Source: Clostridia bacterium | GTDB lineage: Bacteria; Bacillota_A; Clostridia; Oscillospirales; CAG-382 | Assembly (NCBI GenBank): GCA_017614095.1 | Contig: JAGACN010000006.1 | Coordinates: forward strand, 1-5,448 | Reading direction: 5' to 3' | Length of the DNA: 5,448 bases | Shown here: positions 1 through 5,448 of the stretch, in pieces | Numbering within the stretch: position 1 is the stretch's first letter | How the letters are laid out: each line of letters starts with the position of its first letter | Notes under the pieces: generated by a model | Told to the model about the DNA's origin: nothing | The model's input: the letters and a program-made list of their open reading frames with translations, nothing else | Database searches by the model: none | Made by a program: the position numbers and the translations under genes

Positions 1-86
1 ACAAGAACGTCATGATGTTCTTAGGCATCTGGATCGTCGCGCAGTTCCTGGCCCTGATCATCATCGTCGTCGCGCGCGGCCTCTAA
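1..86 (+). CDS. C-terminal end of an unrecognised membrane protein (partial)
   Basis: Reading in the frame that starts at base 3, 27 sense codons precede a TAA stop at 84-86. The encoded tail (KNVMMFLGIWIVAQFLALII, then IVVARGL) is almost entirely hydrophobic and ends with one Arg, which looks like a C-terminal transmembrane helix with a very short tail. Codon choice (GTC, ATC, CTG, CTC) matches the downstream genes. The start and nearly all of the protein lie outside the window, so no family can be assigned. Only 46 bases separate it from the next start and no terminator is visible between them, so it probably shares a transcript with the downstream EEP-family gene. The frame is fairly secure because it runs open to the edge and ends just before a Shine-Dalgarno site. 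Confidence 0.6.
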   Translation, partial: KNVMMFLGIWIVAQFLALIIIVVARGL

Positions 87-117
87 AAAAACAAATACAA
101 ATCATACAAACTGAATT

Positions 118-124
118 CGGAGGT
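118..124 (+). promoter_or_regulatory. Shine-Dalgarno site of the EEP-family gene
   Basis: CGGAGGT lies 8 bases before the ATG at 133, a near-ideal site and spacing. It fixes the start of the EEP-family gene. The rest of the 87-132 gap is A-rich and shows no terminator. Confidence 0.75.
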
Positions 125-132
125 ATTCCATC

Positions 133-1245
133 ATGACCGTCGAAACCGCAAAACCGACCCGCAAGCGCAAACCCTGGAAAATAGTGCTGCTCATCCTGCT
201 CATCGTCATTCTTGCGATCGTGCTGATCGGCGTCGGCTATTTTGCCTATCTGATGCTCTCCTATTCCCGGATCGAAGACAACCAGACGCAAACGATCGCC
301 GCCACCGGACAGACCGCTTCCCTGCAGACCGGAAAGACCTACGTGGCCGTTACGAACAACATCGGATTCGGCGCCTATACCCCCGACTACACCTTCTTTA
401 TGGACGGCGGCAAGCAGTCCTGGGCCGCCAGCGAGGAAAGCGTCCACAAGACCATCCGGGAAGCGGCCGAGACCTGCCTGTCCTTAGACCCGGATTTCCT
501 GCTCTTATAGGAGGTCGACACGGACTCCACGCGCACCTACCACATCGACGAGTCGGAACTCATCCGCTCCGCCTGCCCGTCTTATTCGTCCGTCTTCGCA
601 AACAACTTCCATTCCGCCTTTTTGATGTACCCGCTCACCGAGCCGCACGGCGCCTCCGTCAGCGGACTCATGACGTTGGCGAAAAACAATCCGACATCCG
701 CCGTCCGCTACAGCCTGCCGATCGCCGAGACGCTGTCCAAATTCCTGGATCTGGACCGCTGCTTCCTGGTCACCCGCTATCCGGTGGAGAACGGAAAGGA
801 ATTCGTCCTCGTGAACGTCCACACGTCCGCCTACGGCAATGACGCGACCATCCGCGAGCAGCAGATGAACAAACTGCTCGGCTTTATGAAGGACGAGTAC
901 GCGAAAGGCAACTACGTCCTGTGCGGCGGCGACTTCAACCACGACTTCACCGGCACGTCCGTCCAGGCCCTGAACGGAACCGACGCGGGCGAGCGCACCT
1001 GGGCGCAGCCGCTCCCCGTCGAGATGCTTCCGGACGGCTTCCGCCGGCTGGACCGGTACAAGGACGGAAAGACGGTCGCGACCTGCCGGGACAACGACAT
1101 TCCCTTCTGCGAAGATTCTTTCTTGATCATCGTGGACGGCTTCCTCGCCTCGGAGAACATCGAGGACGTGGAACTGGAGAACGTCTGGGTGGGCTTCGCC
1201 TATTCCGACCATCAGCCGGTCAAGCTGACGTTTACGCTGAAGTAA
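133..1245 (+). CDS. Membrane-anchored EEP-family hydrolase, interrupted by an in-frame amber codon
   Basis: The frame spans 371 codons and is open except for TAG at 508-510 (codon 126). Residues 1-15 are basic and residues 16-43 form a transmembrane helix, so the catalytic domain should be extracytoplasmic. Endonuclease/exonuclease/phosphatase signatures follow in order: NNIGFGAY (75-82), the Gln-Glu metal motif as stop-EVD (126-129), NVHTSAYG (His230), GGDFNHDF (Asp267, Asn269), IVDGFLAS (333-340, Asp335) and a terminal SDHQP (Asp359, His360). The family comprises metal-dependent phosphodiesterases and nucleases; the substrate here cannot be told. The amber replaces the expected Gln just before catalytic Glu127, a single CAG-to-TAG change. 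The 125-residue upstream product holds the anchor but almost none of the active site. The downstream open part begins at a TTG (622) with no Shine-Dalgarno site. It may be a recent pseudogene, a suppressed or recoded amber gene, or a sequencing error. The family call is firm; the functional state is not. Confidence 0.82.
508..510 (+). other. In-frame TAG at the conserved Gln of the EEP metal-site motif
   Basis: The codons read Leu-Leu-Leu-TAG-Glu-Val-Asp, where EEP proteins of this kind usually read Leu-Gln-Glu-Val-Asp. The same frame then stays open for 244 codons and carries all remaining catalytic motifs. The clear stops in the window are TAA (84-86 and 1243-1245) and TGA (1969-1971); no gene clearly terminates with TAG. 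This is compatible with TAG being reassigned, but the number of genes is too small to show it. Confidence 0.85.
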
Positions 1246-1254
1246 GAACTCAAG

Positions 1255-1287
1255 AGAGAGATCCCGCCCGATGCGGGATTTCTTTTT
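1255..1287 (+). terminator. Intrinsic terminator after the EEP-family gene
   Basis: A perfect 7-bp stem, ATCCCGC (1261-1267) with GCGGGAT (1273-1279), closes a 5-base loop, CCGAT. The T-rich run TTCTTTTT follows at 1280-1287. Purines at 1255-1260 can pair with the T/C run to extend the stem. It begins 9 bases after the TAA stop at 1243-1245 and separates the EEP unit from the sigma-factor unit. Confidence 0.88.
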
Positions 1288-1306
1288 GAAAAAATCCGTT
1301 TTTTGC

Positions 1307-1332
1307 GCAACCGAACCCCTCTTTTTTCCGTC
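1307..1332 (+). promoter_or_regulatory. Candidate ECF-type promoter of the sigma/macroglobulin operon
   Basis: GCAACC (1307-1312) resembles the AAC-core -35 element of ECF promoters, and CGTC (1329-1332) resembles their -10 element. The spacing is 16 bases, in the usual range, and the spacer ends in a T run. A/T tracts (A at 1289-1294, T at 1299-1304) lie directly upstream, as an UP-like element would. Because the first gene downstream is itself an ECF sigma factor, the likely reading is autoregulation. A T-free palindrome-like motif is not needed for this call. The start site would fall near 1338-1342, giving a leader of about 60 bases. This is a motif match only. Confidence 0.55.
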
Positions 1333-1341
1333 TTGTCAAGA
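1331..1341. repeat. Small inverted repeat at the -10 / start-site region
   Basis: TCTTG-T-CAAGA is a perfect 5-bp inverted repeat around one central base. It overlaps the end of the candidate -10 element and the predicted start site. It could be an operator half-site pair, or simply chance; its position is the only reason to note it. Confidence 0.3.
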
Positions 1342-1359
1342 TGAGACACCCGTAGAACT

Positions 1360-1385
1360 GGCCCGAGAAAACGCGGCCCGGGAAA
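1360..1385 (+). repeat. Short imperfect direct repeat in the sigma-gene leader
   Basis: GGCCCGAGAAA (1360-1370) is repeated as GGCCCGGGAAA (1375-1385) with one mismatch in 11 bases. It sits in the untranslated leader just before the weak ribosome binding site of the sigma gene. No function is evident. Confidence 0.4.
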
Positions 1386-1401
1386 GGAACAGGAAACGCC
1401 T

Positions 1402-1971
1402 ATGGCAGCCGAAAAAGCCGGACTTCCGGACGACCGCACGCTCATCGGTCTGTATTTCGACCGGGACGAGCGCGCGATCACGGAGACCAAACAGAAATAC
1501 GGCGCGCTGATCCGCTCGATCGCCCTGCGTCTGCTGACCAACCCGTCCGACGCGGAGGAGTGCGAGAACGACGCCTATTTCCGGTTGTGGAACGCCATCC
1601 CGCCCGCAAGGCCGGACAACTTCGCCGCCTACGCCGCGAAGACGGTGCGCAACCTCGCGCTGGACAAACTGGAAAAGGACAACGCCGCGAAGCGCGGCGG
1701 GCGCCAGCTGGCATTGGAACTGAACGAGGCGCTGCCGGACAGCCGTTCGGACGACTACGCGCTGTCCGACCTGACCGGAGCCATCGACGCCTTCCTGCGG
1801 ACGGTCGAGAAGAAGGAGCGCATCCCGTTCCTGCTCCGGTATTTCCACGGCTTTTCCATCGACGAGATCGCGACCAAATGCGGATGCTCACCCGGAGCGG
1901 TCAAAAGCCAGCTCCTGCGGACAAGAAACATATTGAAGACCTATCTGGAAAGAGGAGGTTACGCACTATGA
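1402..1971 (+). CDS. ECF-type RNA polymerase sigma factor (sigma-70 family)
   Basis: This 189-residue protein has the usual ECF length and two-domain layout. Region 2 lies at about 25-92: YGALIRSIALRLL, then the acidic DAEECENDAYFRLWNAIPP stretch, then FAAYAAKTVRNLALDKLEK, the core-binding and -10-recognising part. A short linker (95-122) follows. Region 4 lies at about 125-183, with RIPFLLRYFHGFSIDEIATK and CSPGAVKSQLLRTRNILKTYL forming the -35-binding helix-turn-helix. It should direct RNA polymerase to a small regulon, probably including its own promoter. ATG 1402 is the first usable start after the in-frame TGA at 1342-1344, and it has only a weak ribosome site (AGGAAA, 5 bases away). The end overlaps the next gene as ATGA, so the two are translationally coupled. 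No separate anti-sigma gene is seen; the next protein has that position. The family is secure; the ECF subgroup is not resolved. Confidence 0.93.
   Translation: MAAEKAGLPDDRTLIGLYFDRDERAITETKQKYGALIRSIALRLLTNPSDAEECENDAYFRLWNAIPPARPDNFAAYAAKTVRNLALDKLEKDNAAKRGGRQLALELNEALPDSRSDDYALSDLTGAIDAFLRTVEKKERIPFLLRYFHGFSIDEIATKCGCSPGAVKSQLLRTRNILKTYLERGGYAL
1953..1959 (+). promoter_or_regulatory. Strong Shine-Dalgarno site of the macroglobulin gene
   Basis: AGGAGGT lies within the last codons of the sigma gene, 8 bases before ATG 1968. It is much stronger than the sigma gene's own AGGAAA, suggesting more macroglobulin than sigma factor is made per transcript. It settles the start at the ATGA overlap. 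Confidence 0.8.
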
Positions 1972-4900
1972 ACGAACACAACGAACGGGACGAATCCTTA
2001 AAGCTGCTGTCGTCCGTCGGAGAGATCGGAGACGATCTGCTGCAGGAAACGAACGACTTTCTGACTTCGCCCGAAAAACAGACGTCCGGACGGACGCCGG
2101 ACACCGGGAACGGCAAGCGGAAGAACCGCTTCTCGTCCTTCTTCCGGTCCCACAAGGCCGGACTGATCGCGGCGGCGCTTTCGATCGTCCTGCTGGGCGG
2201 CATCCTGGTCCCGGTCTTTCTGCTGAACCGGCCGGCAGACAATCCGAAGCCGAACGAGTCTGGCTCCTTCGTCGACCCCGTCATCGATCCCGTGATCGAC
2301 CCGATCCAACCGTCCTATAACTCGGACGTCTATACGGAAGTGCCGGACGCGCTCCGGCAACTGACCGTCACGGCGGAATCCGAGGACGGGGAACCCGTTT
2401 CCGGGCGCATCATCCCCACGAAGGCGGTCTTACGCGTGCAGACGTCCTCCGCCTGCGATACCGACACGCTGACCGATTTTGTCCGCGTCTCGCCTTCCGT
2501 CCCGCTGTCCGTCACGAAGGAATCCGACACCTCCTTCCGTTTGCAGCCGGCGGGGACCGCGTTCGCGCCTGACACCGTCTACCGGCTGACCGTCGGGGAC
2601 CCGGAAAACCCGGACGCGAGCTTCGCTTTCCAGACGGCCTCCGAGCCGCACATCCAGTATGTGCTCCCTGCAGACCGCAGGACGGGCGTTCCGGTCTCGA
2701 CCGGCATCGAGATCTATTTTTCGGAAGCGGTCAAGGCGTCCGCGTCGGATCTCGCCTCCATCTTCTCGATCACGCCGGACGTCGAGGGCTTTTTCCAGAT
2801 CTCGACGGACGGAAAGACGGTCGCCTTCGTTCCGGAGCAAAATCTGGCATACGACACCGTCTATACGGTCACCGTCGGATCCGGTCTGACCGGCGTCAGC
2901 GGAAAACCGATCACAGACGGGAAAACGTTTTCCTTCCGCACGGTCTCCGAAGAGTCGGAAAAAGCGTCCGTTGATTTCATCGCGTCCGTTTACGACGCCT
3001 TCACCAACCGCGCGCAGGGGGTCTGGACCGTTTACAGTCCGAAAAGCACGATCCGGATCGTTGCCGACCTGACCCTGTTCGACGATCAGGGAAGCTACGT
3101 TCCCTACCGGCAGTCCCAGGAACTGCTCGAGAACGGAAAAGTGAAAGTGACTGCGACCTTCTACCGCGCGAAGGATCTGTCCAAAGTGGCGGACGCGCTT
3201 CTGAAAAGCGAGGAACGGGTATTCAACCTGGAGATATCGGCTCCGGAACCGGATCTTTCACTGTTTGAGAAAACGTCCGAATGGACCTTCGCGCACGAAA
3301 AGGACAGAACCCGGATGCAGGCCGAAGGTCATCTCGACGAAGAGGGCTTTTACGTCGCGGAGATCAAAGCCGCCTACCGGTCCGCCACGAGGGTGCGCTA
3401 CCAGATGATCTCCGTCTCTTCCCTGCGCTACGGCGCCATGACTTCCGACGGCAGCACGCTGCTGTACGTCACGGATGACAGCGGAAATCCCGTTGCCGGG
3501 GCCGCCGTTGAGGGAACTGCCTACGATGCCGGCAGATGGGAATCCGCTCTCCGGAAGGAACCCTTCCGGACGGAAACCGCTTCCGACGGAACCGCGCTGA
3601 TCGAAAACGGAACATGCAACTATCTGCTCTTCCGCGTCTCCGCGGCCGGGAAAGAACTGCTCGTTTTCGGGTCCGGCGCCGTCACGGACGACAATCCCTA
3701 CTATCTGAATACGATGTACACCGACCGCACCGTCTATTTCTCCACCGACACCATCCACGTATGGGGCACGGTCCGTCGGCGGTATACGGAAGATCCGTAC
3801 GCGGAAGGCTGCTATTATCTGGCCACGCCGTTCGACTCGCGGAAGATCCCCGTTGTGCTCGACGAAAACGGCTGTTTCGAAGCCGCGATCGCCATCGAGG
3901 ACGTCGAAAACATCTGGAGCGGATCCGTCCGGCTGGTCGATGATGAAGACCGGATCGTCTCAAGCCGTTCCATCCGCATCACGCGGGAGGAAAAGCCAGT
4001 CGTCAACGGAACGATCGAATTCGACAAGCCCTTCTATACGTTCGGGGAAACGATCGTAGGCGTCTTCCGTGCGGCCTTCTTCGACGGGACGCCCGCCCCC
4101 GGATACCAGATCCGGCTGAACGCCTCGACCTTCCACGTCAACCAGTCCGGAAACGTCACCGACGAAAACGGCGAACTGCATTTCTCCATCCCGACCGGAG
4201 TCGTCCATGCCCAAAGCACCGATCCGTATACCATCTCCGTCCGGGGCTATCTGACCGGCGAAGGAACGGATGAGGTCGACGTCCGGGCCTCCGTTCCCTA
4301 TTACCATTCGGACTACGTATACCGCCTCGAACGGACGGAAAACCATGTCCGCCTGCTGCTGAACGAACGCGATTTTGCCGGATTCCCGGACGACACGATC
4401 GGGCAGCCGGCCGAAGGATACGCGTCCGTCTCGCTGATCAAATACACGCTCAAAGTGACGGAATCGACCGAATACGATTCCTATTCCAAACGCCGGTATA
4501 CCGTCTATTCCACGGATATCTCCGAATCGACGGTCAAGACCGAGATCCTGTATTTCGAGAACGGCGTCATCGAACTGGACTATGTGGAATCCGACAGCGA
4601 CAAGGTGTGGTACAACTACGAAGCCATGTTCCATGACGGCCACAACGCCTTCCGGCTGGCGTCCTCCGCGCAGAAGTACCGCTGGACGTCCTATTACGAT
4701 ACCGGGCTTCTCGTCAATCTGAACGCCGACAAATCCGCCTATCTGCCCGGCGAGACCGTGCACGTGTCGCTGGAGGGCGTGGCGGTGCCGGACCAAGCGC
4801 TGTACGCTTTCTATTCGAACGGCTACATCGCACACGCGGTCGGAAGAGACGCGTCCCTGCAATTCGCGGAAGATATGATCCCGGCTCTGGTCTGCGACGC

Positions 4901-5448
4901 GCTGTATTTCGATCCGGGCACTTCTGTGATCTCCTTCGTGTCCACGACCGTGACCTACGACGTGGAGAACTCCGTCCGCGAGATGGCCGTTCGGACCGAC
5001 AGCGAGACCTACCGGCCGGGCGAACAGGCAACCATCACCGTCTCCGCACCCGGACTGGCCGGAGGCAGTGCGCTGATCAGCATCACGGACGAAGCCTGTT
5101 TCGCGCTGGGCGAAGACAATTACGACGTCCGCGGTTTCTTCGCCGGGCAGACCTCCGCCTGGTACAGTTATATGGACGCCTATTATATAACTGCTTACAT
5201 GTCTTCATCCGTCAAGCAGGTGTACCGGTTCCGGCCGCAGAACTTCTTTACGTCCGGACGTCTCTCGAACCGATCCAGCTACAGGGGCGAGTGGTACAAT
5301 GAAGAAATTGATTATGGCGGACCCGACGATGCTCTGCAATATGAAGCGGCCGACGGCAATATGGACGAAACCGTCGAGACCAATAACCGCGAGCGCTTCG
5401 AAGACACGGCCGCGTACGTAGACGTCCCGATCGGAAACGACGGGACCG
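1968..5448 (+). CDS. Membrane-anchored alpha-2-macroglobulin-like protein with N-terminal Ig-like domains (3' truncated)
   Basis: The frame is open for 1160 codons and runs off the window. Residues 1-63 are polar and end in a basic stretch (KRKNRFSSFFRSHK); residues 64-86 form one transmembrane helix, with a cytoplasmic N-terminus predicted. A Pro/Asp linker (about 87-118) follows. Two Ig-like domains come next: a degenerate one (about 125-223) and a clear SbsA-type one (about 228-326, with LPADRRTGVPVSTGIEIYFS and FVPEQNLAYDTVYTVTV). Macroglobulin domains follow: LLYVTDDSGNPVAGAAVEGT (498-517), YTDRTVYFSTDTIHVWG (584-600), FDKPFYTFGETI (685-696), DKSAYLPGETVHVSLEG (921-937), SETYRPGEQATITV (1012-1025), and ALISITDEACFALG (1035-1048), the usual stretch near the bait region. 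RERFEDTAAYVDVP (1141-1154) begins the A2M domain. Family members trap proteases that cut the bait. The thioester and C-terminus are outside the window, so trapping chemistry cannot be judged. There is no lipobox, unlike the lipoprotein YfhM of E. coli. It is coupled to the ECF sigma gene. Family confidence is high. Confidence 0.88.
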   Translation, partial: MNEHNERDESLKLLSSVGEIGDDLLQETNDFLTSPEKQTSGRTPDTGNGKRKNRFSSFFRSHKAGLIAAALSIVLLGGILVPVFLLNRPADNPKPNESGSFVDPVIDPVIDPIQPSYNSDVYTEVPDALRQLTVTAESEDGEPVSGRIIPTKAVLRVQTSSACDTDTLTDFVRVSPSVPLSVTKESDTSFRLQPAGTAFAPDTVYRLTVGDPENPDASFAFQTASEPHIQYVLPADRRTGVPVSTGIEIYFSEAVKASASDLASIFSITPDVEGFFQISTDGKTVAFVPEQNLAYDTVYTVTVGSGLTGVSGKPITDGKTFSFRTVSEESEKASVDFIASVYDAFTNRAQGVWTVYSPKSTIRIVADLTLFDDQGSYVPYRQSQELLENGKVKVTATFYRAKDLSKVADALLKSEERVFNLEISAPEPDLSLFEKTSEWTFAHEKDRTRMQAEGHLDEEGFYVAEIKAAYRSATRVRYQMISVSSLRYGAMTSDGSTLLYVTDDSGNPVAGAAVEGTAYDAGRWESALRKEPFRTETASDGTALIENGTCNYLLFRVSAAGKELLVFGSGAVTDDNPYYLNTMYTDRTVYFSTDTIHVWGTVRRRYTEDPYAEGCYYLATPFDSRKIPVVLDENGCFEAAIAIEDVENIWSGSVRLVDDEDRIVSSRSIRITREEKPVVNGTIEFDKPFYTFGETIVGVFRAAFFDGTPAPGYQIRLNASTFHVNQSGNVTDENGELHFSIPTGVVHAQSTDPYTISVRGYLTGEGTDEVDVRASVPYYHSDYVYRLERTENHVRLLLNERDFAGFPDDTIGQPAEGYASVSLIKYTLKVTESTEYDSYSKRRYTVYSTDISESTVKTEILYFENGVIELDYVESDSDKVWYNYEAMFHDGHNAFRLASSAQKYRWTSYYDTGLLVNLNADKSAYLPGETVHVSLEGVAVPDQALYAFYSNGYIAHAVGRDASLQFAEDMIPALVCDALYFDPGTSVISFVSTTVTYDVENSVREMAVRTDSETYRPGEQATITVSAPGLAGGSALISITDEACFALGEDNYDVRGFFAGQTSAWYSYMDAYYITAYMSSSVKQVYRFRPQNFFTSGRLSNRSSYRGEWYNEEIDYGGPDDALQYEAADGNMDETVETNNRERFEDTAAYVDVPIGNDGT
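2274..2306 (+). repeat. Short Asp-Pro-Val-Ile repeat in the extracellular linker
   Basis: Residues 103-113 read DPVIDPVIDPI, nearly three copies of a 4-residue unit just outside the membrane helix of the macroglobulin-like protein. The DNA copies differ at wobble positions. It is probably a stiff spacer lifting the Ig-like domains off the membrane or through the wall. Confidence 0.6.
5107..5388 (+). other. Predicted bait region of the macroglobulin-like protein
   Basis: Residues about 1047-1140 lie between the ISITDEACFAL motif and the RERFEDTA start of the A2M domain, where bacterial macroglobulins carry the exposed bait and MG6 region. It is rich in Tyr and Ser, then strongly acidic (NEEIDYGGPDDALQYEAADG, 1111-1130), with scattered Arg/Lys that proteases could cut. 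Bases 5161-5220 are only about 42% GC and use codons rare elsewhere in the gene (ATA, ACT, TCT, TCA). Exact borders of the bait cannot be set from one sequence. Confidence 0.45.

Noticed and set aside
505..1212. Minus-strand open frame of 235 codons opposite the EEP gene
   Set aside because: It is the antisense of the EEP coding frame, which carries clear family motifs. Its translation is low-complexity Val/Arg/Gly-rich, typical of a shadow frame in GC-rich DNA.
622..1245. Independent gene starting at TTG 622
   Set aside because: It has no Shine-Dalgarno site and would lack the membrane anchor and the catalytic Glu127. It is the continuation of the EEP frame after the amber codon.
1289..1304. 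A6/T6 hairpin as a second terminator
   Set aside because: The stem is made only of A-T pairs and is too weak; the tracts are better read as A/T-rich sequence upstream of the promoter.
1333..1358. Housekeeping-type promoter with TTGTCA and TAGAAC
   Set aside because: The spacer is only 14 bases and the -10 match is poor; the overlapping ECF-type boxes fit better.
1336..1848. Minus-strand open frame of 170 codons over the sigma gene and its promoter
   Set aside because: Antisense to a clear ECF sigma factor; no motif and a composition typical of a shadow frame.
3960..4862. Minus-strand open frame of 300 codons opposite the macroglobulin gene
   Set aside because: Long, but wholly opposite recognisable macroglobulin domains, with no family motif of its own; biased third-position GC explains the absence of stops.
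1..5448. CRISPR arrays, tRNA or rRNA genes, insertion sequences, attachment sites
   Set aside because: No regularly spaced repeats, no cloverleaf-like sequence, no transposase or integrase motif and no long terminal inverted repeats were seen; nearly all of the window is coding.

Overview
The window looks like a chromosomal piece of a GC-rich Firmicute, most plausibly an uncultured gut or rumen-type Clostridia member. The reasons are strong AGGAGG-type Shine-Dalgarno sites, a Firmicutes-like ECF sigma factor, a membrane-anchored EEP-family hydrolase, and dense plus-strand coding with strongly GC-ending codons. The taxonomic call is an inference from style, not from a marker gene. All supported genes lie on the plus strand.

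Layout: (1) Bases 1-86 hold the last codons of an unrecognised membrane protein ending in a transmembrane helix. (2) Bases 133-1245 encode an N-terminally anchored endonuclease/exonuclease/phosphatase (EEP) family protein. It is interrupted at codon 126 by an in-frame TAG, exactly where the family's Gln-Glu metal-site motif expects glutamine. The frame is otherwise intact, and every catalytic residue lies beyond the stop. (3) Bases 1246-1401 are a regulatory gap: an intrinsic terminator closes the first unit, and a good ECF-type promoter candidate (GCAACC, 16 bases, CGTC) opens the second. (4) Bases 1402-1971 encode an ECF sigma-70 family factor. (5) From base 1968 to the window edge, overlapping the sigma gene by 4 bases (ATGA), runs a very large gene whose first 1160 residues are visible. 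It encodes a membrane-anchored alpha-2-macroglobulin-like protein with a 63-residue cytoplasmic tail, one transmembrane helix, two SbsA-type Ig-like domains, then macroglobulin (MG) domains up to the start of the A2M domain. The thioester region would lie beyond the window.

Working together: the terminator splits the window into an EEP unit and a sigma/macroglobulin unit. In the second unit the sigma factor and the macroglobulin are translationally coupled, and the macroglobulin occupies the position and topology normally held by an anti-sigma factor. The most interesting hypothesis is that the macroglobulin is a surface protease trap whose cytoplasmic tail controls the sigma factor, so that protease attack outside would signal to transcription inside. 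This is inference; the sequence directly shows only the gene order, the overlap, the topology and the promoter-like site.
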